DNA of 64,000 nucleotides, taken from contig NZ_ARQM01000017.1 in the NCBI RefSeq assembly GCF_000385135.1, forward strand, positions 1 to 64,000, read 5' to 3'. Source of the stretch: Promicromonospora sukumoe 327MFSha3.1 (GTDB taxonomy: Bacteria; Actinomycetota; Actinomycetes; Actinomycetales; Cellulomonadaceae). The position numbers and the translations under genes were made by a program. Numbering within the stretch: position 1 is the first letter of the stretch; every line of letters begins with the position of its first letter. This document shows positions 52,974 to 61,697 of the stretch, in pieces. A model generated the notes under the pieces. The model was not told the origin of the DNA, did not search any database, and was given only the letters and a program-made list of their open reading frames with translations.

Positions 52974-53243
52974 CTAAGCGGAACGGCGCGCGGCCTTGAG
53001 ATCTCTCACGCCCAGTGCAATACCGAGACCGGCACCTACGAACACCAACGCCGTCCAGACGACGAGCATCCCCTCGTCCAGAACCCGTTCGAAAGAAACG
53101 ACCATCATGCTCGCGTTGAAGAGGATCCCGAGCCACCTGCCCGCAGGCTTGCCCCAACCCCAGAAGTGCCCGCTGAAGGCGCTCCCGATGAGGCCAAAGG
53201 CGCCGAAGAACGCAACCATGCAGAGCGCGATCTGCACTACCAC
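52974..53243 (-). CDS. Small membrane protein
   Basis: An 89-residue protein with three hydrophobic segments (VVQIALCMVAFFGAFGLIGS; LGILFNASMMVVSFERVL is semipolar; LVVWTALVFVGAGLGIALGV) and a basic C-terminus (RDLKAARRSA). It uses a GTG start with a weak ribosome-binding site. It faces the 52659 gene, and the shared AT-richer composition suggests a small membrane-protein island. Function unknown. Confidence 0.55.
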   Translation of the reverse strand: MVVQIALCMVAFFGAFGLIGSAFSGHFWGWGKPAGRWLGILFNASMMVVSFERVLDEGMLVVWTALVFVGAGLGIALGVRDLKAARRSA

Positions 53244-53306
53244 TCAGTGCCACCGCCTCACCAGTAGTAATCAACGATTGACCGGCAGCTCGAGATGAGG
53301 TCTTGT

Positions 53307-53346
53307 GAGAAAACGGTGGGGAGCGAACTACTCCCCACCGTGTTCT
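53307..53346 (-). terminator. Terminator of tRNA-Pro
   Basis: A 17-bp stem with one mismatch (core ACGGTGGGGAG at 53313-53323 paired with 53331-53341) and a 7-nt loop. It lies directly downstream of the minus-strand tRNA. Confidence 0.65.
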
Positions 53347-53348
53347 CG

Positions 53349-53426
<78 letters not shown>

Positions 53427-53614
53427 TGGGTCCGCCGTCGCCAGGTACCCGGGCTGTGCCGGATCCCGCGGGCAGGACCAGCCGAGTGTATCCGATCGGC
53501 GTCCACGACGGCCGGGTGTTCCCGGCCCGCAAGCAGCCAAGTAATCCTTTGAACTCCCCGCGCCGCGCCTGCCATCGTCGAGTCACGGACTGATGCGTAT
53601 CGGGAGGGATCGGC

Positions 53615-54067
53615 ATGCTGCGGCTGTGCACGACAGCGCTCGCCCTGCCGCTCGCCCTCGCTCTCGCCGGCTGCTCCGCGAGCGGCGCGGGCCCGCCCCG
53701 GGAGGAACAGCCGCTGGAGGTCCAGCAGCGGTCGATCGTGGTCGAAAGCTTCCCCGCCCAGACGGCCCCGCCCGGGCTCCCGGCCGAGGGGGTCACCAAC
53801 GCGACCGTCGACGCCACGGTGCGGCCCGCCCGCCTCGCCGTGACCGCATGGGGCACACCCGGCTGCATGCCCTATCCGGTCGAGGTCGCCTGGCTCGACC
53901 GGTGGACCATCGAGGTCTCGACGGCGCCCGGCCCCGACTCCGGCTGCTCGACCGAGTACCTCGCCGTCAGCCAGGTCGTCGTCGTCCCGGTGGACCACCC
54001 AGCAGCCGAGGTCCGGACCGTGCGGGTCGACGACGCGTCGGTGGCCTTCACGTTCCGGGAGCCCTAG
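53615..54067 (+). CDS. Small uncharacterised lipoprotein
   Basis: A 150-residue exported protein with signal and lipobox LALALAGC (lipid-modified C20). The mature part is beta-rich with two Cys (PGCMPYPVEV; DSGCSTEYLA) that could form a disulfide. GGGAGGG lies eight bases ahead of the ATG. No family is recognised. Its stop overlaps the stop of the convergent GH43-like gene. Confidence 0.7.
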   Translation: MLRLCTTALALPLALALAGCSASGAGPPREEQPLEVQQRSIVVESFPAQTAPPGLPAEGVTNATVDATVRPARLAVTAWGTPGCMPYPVEVAWLDRWTIEVSTAPGPDSGCSTEYLAVSQVVVVPVDHPAAEVRTVRVDDASVAFTFREP

Positions 54068-55044
54068 CTGCGCCCCTCGGCCAGCGCCGGCCGGCCGTCC
54101 ACCCAGACGATCTCCGTGGCCGCCAGCAGGTTGGTGCGCCCGCCGGTGTCGTTGCCCTGGAAGAACAGGTAGGTGCGGCCGTCGTCGTCGGTGAGCACGC
54201 CCGGGTGCCCGCTCTCGGACGAGTTCCAGGTGCCGGGCGCCCCGTTCGGCAGGAACGGCTCGGTGGTGCCGCGCGTCCACGTGACGCCGTCCTCGCTGGT
54301 GGCCCAGCCGATCTGCTGGGGCTTGTTGTTGTATGCGCCTGCGTAGAACATGACCAGCGCGCCGTCCGCTCGGCCGCCCTGGCGGACGAATGCCGGCGCC
54401 TCGATGCACTCCCCCTCCCAGTCGAGCTCGGGCCGCAGCGCGGGGCCGTCGAGGCTCAGGTCACGCCAGGCGTCCCGGCCGAAGCCGCTGCCCAGCGGCG
54501 CCTCCGCGACCCCGACGAGTTGCTCCCGCATCTCCGGGTCGCGGGTCGCGTAGGCGAGCAGCAGCCGGTCGCCGTCGACGATCACGTCGGCGTCGATCGC
54601 GCGGCCGCAGTTCCAGTCGCCCGACGGGCGGAACACCGGGTTGGACGGGTTGCGTTCGAAGGTCACGCCGTCGGTCGACGTCGCGTGGCAGATCGAGTCC
54701 AGCGGGCCGGTGCCGTAGCTCTGGTAGAAGAGGTGGAGCACGTCTCCGATGACGACGGCGCCGGGCGCGGCGAGCCCCTTGGCGTCGTAGTCACCGCCCG
54801 GGTGCAGCCGCGCGACCAGCTCCCACGTACGCAGGTCGTGGCTCTCGGCGATGCCGACGTGCAGGGACTCCTCCGTGTCCGTCTCCGCGGGCGGGACCGT
54901 GAAGTACATCAGGTAGCGGCCCTGGAACCGCACGACTGACGGGTCCTTGGCCCACATCGTGCCGTTCGCCCGGGCCACGGCCCACGGCTCGCCGAGCAGC
55001 GGGACGGCTGAGGCCGGGCCGGTCGAGGTCGACGACTGCGTCAT
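54064..55044 (-). CDS. GH43-like glycosidase (five-bladed propeller)
   Basis: A 326-residue enzyme without signal peptide. WAKDPSVVRFQGRYLMYF places the catalytic base D34. IDADVIVDGDRLLLAYATRD gives the pKa-modulating Asp, and ECIEAPAFVRQGG the candidate general acid Glu. This order suits GH43/GH32-clan enzymes, often arabinofuranosidases or xylosidases. The ATG has AGGAGAG upstream. It neighbours a LacI gene and GH127, in keeping with arabinofuranoside breakdown. Confidence 0.75.
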   Translation of the reverse strand: MTQSSTSTGPASAVPLLGEPWAVARANGTMWAKDPSVVRFQGRYLMYFTVPPAETDTEESLHVGIAESHDLRTWELVARLHPGGDYDAKGLAAPGAVVIGDVLHLFYQSYGTGPLDSICHATSTDGVTFERNPSNPVFRPSGDWNCGRAIDADVIVDGDRLLLAYATRDPEMREQLVGVAEAPLGSGFGRDAWRDLSLDGPALRPELDWEGECIEAPAFVRQGGRADGALVMFYAGAYNNKPQQIGWATSEDGVTWTRGTTEPFLPNGAPGTWNSSESGHPGVLTDDDGRTYLFFQGNDTGGRTNLLAATEIVWVDGRPALAEGRS

Positions 55045-55102
55045 GGCGGTAACTCTCCTGTTGCTCGATGGCCCGGACCGTCCCGGGTCCCGAGAGAATT
55101 TA

Positions 55103-55110
55103 CAGCGCTG
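55103..55110. promoter_or_regulatory. Possible LacI operator core ahead of the GH43-like gene
   Basis: CAGCGCTG, a CG-centred palindrome in an AT-richer context about 60 bases upstream of the GH43-like start. The AGCGCT core is common in LacI-family sites; the short length makes this tentative. Confidence 0.3.
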
Positions 55111-55164
55111 GAATGTGTCGCCGACGCCGCCAACGCGATCCTGCCGGTCCGTCCCCGGAGGCCC

Positions 55165-55238
55165 CCTCTCCTTCGAGGCCTAGGTTTCTCGTCTTTCGAC
55201 GACCGCAAAGAGGAGAAACTTAGGCCTCGAAGGAGAGG
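55165..55238. repeat. Hairpin repeat family 2, copy 2
   Basis: About a 30-bp stem, nearly complementary (one G-T, one mismatch), between the GH43-like promoter and the LacI stop. It shares TTCGAGGCC and GTTTCT cores with the copy at 24829-24888. Several differences are compensated in both arms (GG/CC here TA/TA), so pairing is conserved rather than sequence. It probably acts as the LacI terminator. Confidence 0.8.
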
Positions 55239-55251
55239 CGGACAGTCAGAT

Positions 55252-56283
55252 CTAACCGTCGCCCAGCGTCGACGCCCGGACCACCAGCCGCGGCGCCAGG
55301 CGTTCGACGCCGCGGGCCGGGTCGCCCTCGATCGCCGCGATCAGCAGCTCGGCGGCGCGCTGGCCCAACCGTTCGAGCTGCATGTCCACCGTGGTCAGCG
55401 GCGGACGGCTGGCCAGCGACATCACGTCCCAGTCGTCGTAGCCGGTCACGGCGACGTCGTCGGGCACGCGCAGACCCCGCTCGCGGAGCCGGTCGCATCC
55501 CCCGCGGGCGAGCTGGTCGGAGGCGAAGACGATCGCGTCCACGGGCAGGGCACCGTCCGCACGCCCGGAGCCCGGGCCACCGGCCAGGATCTGGTCCACC
55601 GCGCGCCGCCCCCACTGCTCCGACCAGTCGCCGTACAGCGGCTCCCCGACCGCGGCCAGGTCGCGCGCGGCGAGCTCCGCCGCGAGCGTCTCGTACCGCA
55701 CCAGCGACGCCGCCTGTTCGGCGCGCCCACCCACGTACGCGATCCGACGTCGGCCCAGGCCCACCAGGTGCTCGACGAGCAGCCGCATGCCGAGGGCGTC
55801 GTCGGGCACCACGGAGGCGTCGTCGGCGTCGGACGACGGCGCGAACGCGTAGACCACCGGCATCGGCACCTTGATGGGCTCGCGGGGCTCGGTGGTGCGG
55901 CCGGTGACGATGATGCCGTCGACCCGCCGGGCCACCAGTGCGCGCACGTGGTGCTGCTCGCGCACCGGGTCGTGCCGGGCCGTGGCCAGCAGCGCCGACA
56001 GCTCGCCGCCCACCAGCGCGTTCTCCGCGCCGAGCACCACGGGCAGCGAGAACCGGCCGGCCGAGTCGGTGCTGAGCAGGCCCACGGTGAAGCTGCGCCG
56101 GGCCGACAGGGAGCGCGCACTGGCGTCGGGCACGAAGCCCAGCCGCTCGGCCGCCTCCCGGACCCGAGCGCGGGTGCTCTCCCGCAGCGAGCCGGTGTCG
56201 TTGAGCGCCTTGGACACCGTGCTCGGCGAGACGCCCGCGAGCGCCGCGACGTCCGTGATCCGTACTACCGCACCGCGGTCCAT
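55252..56283 (-). CDS. LacI family repressor of the arabinofuranoside locus
   Basis: A 343-residue LacI-type regulator. The helix-turn-helix VRITDVAALAGVSPSTVSKAL starts at residue 7, and a hinge helix (ASARSLSARRS) precedes the sugar domain (TGYDDWDVMSLASRP). Its reading-helix residues Pro-Ser differ from the Lys-Ala of the other two LacI proteins, implying another operator sequence. It is divergent from GH127. The ATG at 56283 aligns with its paralogue at 42706-43701; an ATG at 56307 with GGAAGGA three bases upstream is the alternative. Confidence 0.85.
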   Translation of the reverse strand: MDRGAVVRITDVAALAGVSPSTVSKALNDTGSLRESTRARVREAAERLGFVPDASARSLSARRSFTVGLLSTDSAGRFSLPVVLGAENALVGGELSALLATARHDPVREQHHVRALVARRVDGIIVTGRTTEPREPIKVPMPVVYAFAPSSDADDASVVPDDALGMRLLVEHLVGLGRRRIAYVGGRAEQAASLVRYETLAAELAARDLAAVGEPLYGDWSEQWGRRAVDQILAGGPGSGRADGALPVDAIVFASDQLARGGCDRLRERGLRVPDDVAVTGYDDWDVMSLASRPPLTTVDMQLERLGQRAAELLIAAIEGDPARGVERLAPRLVVRASTLGDG

Positions 56284-56457
56284 CGGCACCGCCCTTCCTC
56301 GCCCCATTTTCCTTCCGAACTTTCCGCCAGGTGGCCGCCGCACTCGTCCGGCACTGGCCCAACCTGACGCGATAGTACCTCCAAGCACAGGTCAGCACCG
56401 AGTTCTGAGCAATTTCGCCCAGACCTTTGACGCTCGCCGCACCGGGTCCCTACGATC

Positions 56458-56473
56458 AGGAAATCGGATTCCT
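56458..56473. promoter_or_regulatory. Possible operator ahead of GH127
   Basis: AGGAAATCGGATTCCT, an imperfect 16-bp palindrome with AGGAA/TTCCT arms around a CG-containing centre, 25 bases before the GH127 start. It is a candidate for the divergent LacI, with weak support. Confidence 0.35.
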
Positions 56474-56498
56474 AGTTTCCGTCCGGAGGAGAGCATCG

Positions 56499-58427
56499 AT
56501 GACGACGACGCCCAGCGGTACGACGCGCGGACCGGCCGAACCCACGAACGACGCCCGGGTGCTGCTGCGGCCCCTTGCCCCCGGGTACGTCACGGTGGAC
56601 GCCGGGCTGTGGCGCCGCACCGCCGACGTCAACCGGTCCGCCGCGATCCCGGGCGGGCTGGAGCAGCTCGCCAAGGCCGGCAACCTGCGCAACCTGGAGA
56701 TCGCCGCGGGGGTGGCCGACGGCGAGGCGATCGGCCCGATCTTCGCGGACTCCGACGTGCACAAGTGGCTCGAGGCCGCCGCCTGGGAGTACGCACGGGA
56801 GCCCGACGCGCAGCTCCTGGCCGACCAGCTCCACGTCACGAGCCTGCTCGCGGCCGCCCAGGCCGACGACGGCTACCTCGACTCCGTGCCCGCGCTGCGG
56901 AACGTGCCCCGGTACAGCGACCTGCCGTGGAGCCACGAGCTGTACTGCGCCGGGCACCTGTTCCAGGCCGCCGTCGCGCAGGTGCGCGGCACGGGCCACA
57001 CCGAGCTGCTCGACGTCGCGGTCAAGCTGGCCGGCCACCTGGTCGCCACGTTCGGAGACGGGCCCGGCCAGCTCCGGGAGGTCGACGGCCACCCCGTGAT
57101 CGAGATGGCCCTCGTCGAGCTGTACCGCGAGACCGGCACCCGGGCGTACCTGGACCTGGCGAGCTGGTTCGTCGAGGCGCGCGGCACCGGCGTCATCGAG
57201 GCGCACGGCAAGCAGCCCACCTACTTCTCCGACCGCGTCAAGGTCCGCGAGGCCACCACGGTCGAGGGCCACGCCGTGCGCGCGGTGTACCTGGGCGCCG
57301 GCGCGGCCGACGTCGCCATCGAGACCGGCGACGCCGAGCTGCTGGCCGCGCTCGACACCCAGTACCGCGCGATGGAGCGCGGCAAGCAGTACCTGACCGG
57401 CGGCCTCGGGGCGCGCTGGGAGGGCGAGGCGTTCGGCGACCCGTACGAGCTGCCGACCGACCGCGGGTACGCCGAGACGTGCGCCGCGATCGGCGGCGTG
57501 CAGTGGGCGTGGCGCATGCTGCTCGCCACGGGCGAGGCCCGCTACGCCGACCAGATCGAGCGCATGCTGCTCAACGGGTTCCTCGCCGGGGTGTCGCTGA
57601 GCGGCACCGAGTACTTCTACGTGAACCCGCTCCAGCTGCGCAGCGACGCGCACGCCGAGGAGGACCGCAGCCCGGCGCACGGCCGCCGCGGCTGGTTCGA
57701 CTGCGCGTGCTGCCCGCCCAACATCATGCGCACGGTCTCCAGCTTCACCGGCTACGTGGCCACGGCGGACGGGCCGAGCCTGCAGCTGCACCAGTACGCG
57801 CCCGGCACCGTGACCGCGCCGCTCGACGGCGGCGCTCTCCGGCTGCGCGTCGAGACCGCGTACCCCGACGAGGGCAGCATCGCGCTGCACGTCGAGGAGG
57901 CGCCCGACGCCGAGACGACGCTCGCCCTGCGCGTCCCCGCCTGGGCCGACGGCGCCACGGTCGACGGCGCCCAGGTCCCCGCCGGCACGTACGCCAAGGT
58001 CACCCGCCGGTTCGCCGCGGGCGACGTCGTGCGGCTCGACCTGCCGATGACGCCGCGGCTCACCTCGGCCGACCCCCGGGTCGACGCCGTGCGCGGCAGC
58101 GTCGCGATCGAGCGCGGGCCCCTGGTGTACGCGCTGGAGCAGCCGGACCAGGAGGCCGGCGCCGTGGTCGACGACCTGCGGATCGACGTCTCCGGCGCGC
58201 TGTCCGACGAGTTCCGCGCCGACCTGCTGGGCGGGGTCACGGTGGTCCGGGCGCACGGCGCCGTCGTCCCCGGGCCGGATGCCGGGGCGACGACGCCGTA
58301 CGGGCCGGCCACGACGCCGTCGGCCGACCCGGTGCGGGACGTGACGCTGACCGCGATCCCCTACTACGCGTGGGCCAACCGCGGCCCGCAGCCGATGCGG
58401 GTCTGGGTCCCGACGAACGCGGGTTGA
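56499..58427 (+). CDS. GH127 beta-L-arabinofuranosidase
   Basis: A 642-residue (alpha/alpha)6-barrel enzyme of family GH127. The residues that bind zinc and act in the HypBA1 enzyme are all found: E310 (GEAFGDPYELP), E326 and C328 (YAETCAAIG), and C404/C405 in FDCACCPPN. The spacing between them matches HypBA1 (E322, E338, C340, C417, C418). It should remove terminal beta-L-arabinofuranose, probably in the cytoplasm since no signal peptide is present. The ATG at 56499 has CGGAGGAGAG upstream. The locus adds a LacI gene, a GH43-like gene and a CUT1 importer. Confidence 0.92.
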   Translation: MTTTPSGTTRGPAEPTNDARVLLRPLAPGYVTVDAGLWRRTADVNRSAAIPGGLEQLAKAGNLRNLEIAAGVADGEAIGPIFADSDVHKWLEAAAWEYAREPDAQLLADQLHVTSLLAAAQADDGYLDSVPALRNVPRYSDLPWSHELYCAGHLFQAAVAQVRGTGHTELLDVAVKLAGHLVATFGDGPGQLREVDGHPVIEMALVELYRETGTRAYLDLASWFVEARGTGVIEAHGKQPTYFSDRVKVREATTVEGHAVRAVYLGAGAADVAIETGDAELLAALDTQYRAMERGKQYLTGGLGARWEGEAFGDPYELPTDRGYAETCAAIGGVQWAWRMLLATGEARYADQIERMLLNGFLAGVSLSGTEYFYVNPLQLRSDAHAEEDRSPAHGRRGWFDCACCPPNIMRTVSSFTGYVATADGPSLQLHQYAPGTVTAPLDGGALRLRVETAYPDEGSIALHVEEAPDAETTLALRVPAWADGATVDGAQVPAGTYAKVTRRFAAGDVVRLDLPMTPRLTSADPRVDAVRGSVAIERGPLVYALEQPDQEAGAVVDDLRIDVSGALSDEFRADLLGGVTVVRAHGAVVPGPDAGATTPYGPATTPSADPVRDVTLTAIPYYAWANRGPQPMRVWVPTNAG

Positions 58428-58449
58428 GCCTGCCGAAACCAGCCCACCC

Positions 58450-58505
58450 CCGCTGGTCGAGCTTGTCGAGACCACTCACCAGGTCTCGACAAGCTCGACC
58501 AGCGG
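58450..58505. repeat. Hairpin repeat family 1, copy 3
   Basis: Same element as at 13302 and 21208, with a slightly longer loop. Unlike the other two copies it separates genes transcribed in the same direction (GH127 and the cluster E binding protein), so it may reduce read-through or stabilise the upstream mRNA end. Confidence 0.85.
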
Positions 58506-58544
58506 TACCCCACCCTGCGTAACGATGCGTAAGGAAGGAGAGCG

Positions 58545-59858
58545 ATGGAGCTCACCAGACGCCAGCTGCTCACCCTCGCCGGCTCGGCGACGGCGGCTGC
58601 CGCACTCGCCGGCTGCGGCGGGACCCTGCGGCCGGCGAACGTCGAGGCCGCGGGCTTCGGTGAGAACGCGACGGGCACCCTGAACCTGTGGTGCCGGTCG
58701 GACACCGTCAACGGCACCCAGGCCGTCGTCGACGCGTTCCACCAGGCCCAGGACCGGATCCGCGTGCAGGTCACGCCCATCCAGAACGGGCAGTACGTGA
58801 CCAAGCTCGCCACCGCGATCCGCGGCGGGCGGGTGCCCGACGTGATCGACATCGACGACATCTACTCGACCCTGTTCGCCTACCGCGGCGCGTTCACGGA
58901 CCTGACGCCGCTCATCGAGGACCTGGGCATCGGCGACGCGCTGAGCCCCGGGCACCTGGCCCTGAGCACCAAGGACGGGCGCAACTACGGGCTGCCGTTC
59001 ATCGGCGACTTCTCGGTGCTGTTCTGCAACACCGAGCTGTTCGACCGCGCGGGCCTCGACGTCGACGAGCACACCAGGGACTTCGACGGCATCCTCGCGG
59101 CGGCCCGCGCGATCAGCGCCCTGGAGGATGACGTCTACGGCTGGTCGTTCCCCGGCAACGCCTCGGGCGCGCTGGGCTTCACCGTCCAGCCGCACGTCTG
59201 GGCCACCGACCGCGACCTCATCGCGGGCGACGTCGGTAGCCAGCGCGGCGACGTCGTCGGCAACGAGGCGCTGCGTCGCACGCTCGACCTCGAACGCACA
59301 CTGTGGGCGGAGCAGCTCGTGCCGCCGGGCAGCTTCTCGGACGACGCCTCCCGCTGGTCCGCCGACTACACGGCCGGCCGGCTGGGCATGTTCCCCGCGG
59401 GCTTCGGCGTCGTCGTCCCCAACGCGGACGAGGCGCTGCTGGAGCACACCAAGGTGGTGCTCCTCCCCGGGCCCGACGGCGGGCGGGCGTTCTTCGACGG
59501 CGGGGACAACCTCTGCATGCTCAACGGCGCGCGGAACCCCTCGGCGGCATGGGAGTTCATGCGGTTCGCCGTCGCCGTCGAGCAGCAGGCGCGGATGCCG
59601 GAGGGCTTCTACTCCCCCGTCCGCTCCGACGTCCGCACGCCCGAGTTCGCGGAGAAGTACCCGCTGGTGCTGCCCCCGCTGGAGGCGCTCGACCGCGGGT
59701 ACGCGCCGACCACGCTCGCCTACAACCTCATCTACAACCAGCAGGACGGACCGTGGCTGCGCATGTTCCGTTCCGCCGTCTTCGACGGGGAGGTCGATGC
59801 CGCCATGCAGGAGGCCCAGACCACGTACGACCGCATCCTGAAGCAGGCGCAGGCATGA
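58545..59858 (+). CDS. CUT1 sugar ABC importer, substrate-binding lipoprotein (cluster E)
   Basis: A 437-residue solute-binding protein. A twin-arginine motif (LTRRQLLTLAG, residues 3-13) and lipobox AALAGC (lipid-modified C24) suggest Tat export as a lipoprotein. The mature domain begins LNLWCRSDTVNGTQAVVDAF. AAGGAAGGAGAG precedes the ATG. It follows GH127, so an arabinofuranose-containing oligosaccharide is the likely cargo (inference). Confidence 0.88.
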   Translation: MELTRRQLLTLAGSATAAAALAGCGGTLRPANVEAAGFGENATGTLNLWCRSDTVNGTQAVVDAFHQAQDRIRVQVTPIQNGQYVTKLATAIRGGRVPDVIDIDDIYSTLFAYRGAFTDLTPLIEDLGIGDALSPGHLALSTKDGRNYGLPFIGDFSVLFCNTELFDRAGLDVDEHTRDFDGILAAARAISALEDDVYGWSFPGNASGALGFTVQPHVWATDRDLIAGDVGSQRGDVVGNEALRRTLDLERTLWAEQLVPPGSFSDDASRWSADYTAGRLGMFPAGFGVVVPNADEALLEHTKVVLLPGPDGGRAFFDGGDNLCMLNGARNPSAAWEFMRFAVAVEQQARMPEGFYSPVRSDVRTPEFAEKYPLVLPPLEALDRGYAPTTLAYNLIYNQQDGPWLRMFRSAVFDGEVDAAMQEAQTTYDRILKQAQA

Positions 59859-60784
59859 GCGCCCCGACGACGGCGGCGGCGTCCGCCCCGCAGGCACTGC
59901 GCCGCCGCAGGTACGGGACCCTCACGCACCCGAGCCGCACGGGGCTCGCGCTGGTGACGCCGGCGGTCGCGCTGGTGGTCGTGTTCGTCTTCGTGCCGCT
60001 GCTCGTGGCCGTGTACATCTCGCTGACCAACTTCCCGCTGATCGGGCCGTACCGGTTCATCGGGCTCGACAACTACGCCTCGGTGCTCACGGACCCGACG
60101 TTCTGGAGCGCGCTGGGCTACACGCTGCTCTACACGGCGATCGTCACGCTGCCGATCCTGCTGCTCGGATACGGGCTGGCCGTGCTGGTGCGATCCAACC
60201 GGCGGGGCGCGACGCTGCTGCGCACCATCTTCTTCGTGCCGTTCGTCATCGGGCTGACGACGCTCAGCTTCCTCATGCTGCTGGAGGCCCAGCCGAACAG
60301 CGGTCTGGTCAACGTGGCGCTGCGCTTCCTCGGGATGACCGACGGGACGACGGCGTGGCTCGTCGACGGGCCGCTCGCCACCGGGCTGCTGTGCGTCATG
60401 GTGGTCTGGGGCGTGTCGGGGCTGACGATGGTGCTGCTCATGTCGGGCATGCAGGGCATCCCGCGCGAGGTCTACGAGTCGGCGGAGATCGACGGCGCGT
60501 CGTGGTGGCAGCGGGAGCTGCAGATCACGGTGCCGATGCTGCGCCGGACCATCGCGATGACCGTGATCCTGTCCGTCATCGGGTCGTTCCTCGCGTTCAC
60601 GCAGTTCTACATCCTGACCCAGGGCGGGCCCGGGTCGGAGACCACGACGATCGTCATGGCCATCTACCGGCGGGCGTTCGTGCAGCTCCAGCTCGGCGCG
60701 GCGACGGCGATGTCGCTCGTGCTGGTCGTCATCACCGGTCTGGTCACCGCGGCCCAGTTCTGGCTGCTGCGGGAGAGGAGCTGA
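59855..60784 (+). CDS. CUT1 sugar ABC importer permease, MalF type (cluster E)
   Basis: A 309-residue membrane protein with six helices (first: LALVTPAVALVVVFVFVPLL) and the EAA loop IPREVYESAEIDGASWWQR. The ATG overlaps the binding-protein stop as ATGA. Confidence 0.9.
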   Translation: MSAPTTAAASAPQALRRRRYGTLTHPSRTGLALVTPAVALVVVFVFVPLLVAVYISLTNFPLIGPYRFIGLDNYASVLTDPTFWSALGYTLLYTAIVTLPILLLGYGLAVLVRSNRRGATLLRTIFFVPFVIGLTTLSFLMLLEAQPNSGLVNVALRFLGMTDGTTAWLVDGPLATGLLCVMVVWGVSGLTMVLLMSGMQGIPREVYESAEIDGASWWQRELQITVPMLRRTIAMTVILSVIGSFLAFTQFYILTQGGPGSETTTIVMAIYRRAFVQLQLGAATAMSLVLVVITGLVTAAQFWLLRERS

Positions 60785-60785
60785 C

Positions 60786-61697
60786 ATGGTTACGGTCACT
60801 GCACCTGTTGGGGCGCGTGTCACGCGGCGTCCTGCCGTGGTGCCCGCTTCGCCCTCGGGGCCGGAGCGGGACACCAGGATCAAGCGGACGCTCTACATGG
60901 TGGGCGGAACGCTGGCCGCTCTGGTGTTCCTGGTGCCGCTCGTGGTCGCGTTCGTGCGGGCCGGGCAGCCGGGCGACGTCATCGTGGCGGCCCCCGACGG
61001 CCGGTTCTTCGAACTGTCGTGGGTCAACTTCCAGGCCGTGGTGAACCAGCCGGAGGTGTGGCGCGGCATCCTCAACTCGGCGATCGTGTCCGTGTCGACG
61101 GCGCTGCTCACCGCGGTGCTCGCGACGCTGGCCGGGTACGGCTTCGCACGGTTCCCGTTCCGGGGGCGCACGGTGCTGTTCGGGCTGGTGCTGGTCACGC
61201 TGATGATCCCGTTCCAGGCGATCCTGACCCCGCTCTACCTGCAGATGAACGTCATGGGGCTCACGGACAGCCTGTTCGGGCTGGTGCTCTTCTACACGAC
61301 CGTGAACCTGCCGTTCGGCATCTTCGTCATGCGCAACACGTTCGCGGCGGTGCCGACGGAGCTCGAGGACTCGGCGCACGTCGACGGCGCCGGGACGGTG
61401 CGGATCCTGGTGTCGGTGCTACGGCCGCTGGTGGTGCCGGGCACAGCGACGGCGGCGCTGTACGCGTTCCTGGCGTCGTGGACGGAGTTCCTCGGGGCGC
61501 TGACGTTCCTGACCGACTCCAGCCTGTACACGCTGCCGGTGTCGCTGGTGAACCTCCAGCAGGGGGCGTACGGGCAGGTCAACTTCGGTCTGCTGGCGGC
61601 AGGGTCGGTCATCGCGATGATCCCGTGCGTCATCTTGTACGTGGCGCTCCAGCGGTACTACGTGGCGGGGCTGGCGTCGGGGTCGGTGAAGGGATGA
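60786..61697 (+). CDS. CUT1 sugar ABC importer permease, MalG type (cluster E)
   Basis: A 303-residue membrane protein with a polar N-terminus of about 35 residues, six helices and the EAA loop VPTELEDSAHVDGAGTVR. GGAG precedes the ATG, one base after the partner stop. Its last 68 bases overlap the tail of the convergent EamA gene. Confidence 0.9.
   Translation: MVTVTAPVGARVTRRPAVVPASPSGPERDTRIKRTLYMVGGTLAALVFLVPLVVAFVRAGQPGDVIVAAPDGRFFELSWVNFQAVVNQPEVWRGILNSAIVSVSTALLTAVLATLAGYGFARFPFRGRTVLFGLVLVTLMIPFQAILTPLYLQMNVMGLTDSLFGLVLFYTTVNLPFGIFVMRNTFAAVPTELEDSAHVDGAGTVRILVSVLRPLVVPGTATAALYAFLASWTEFLGALTFLTDSSLYTLPVSLVNLQQGAYGQVNFGLLAAGSVIAMIPCVILYVALQRYYVAGLASGSVKG

Noticed and set aside
58514-58533. 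TGCGTAA direct repeat before the cluster E binding protein
   Set aside because: Two 7-base copies are too short to call an operator and may be chance.
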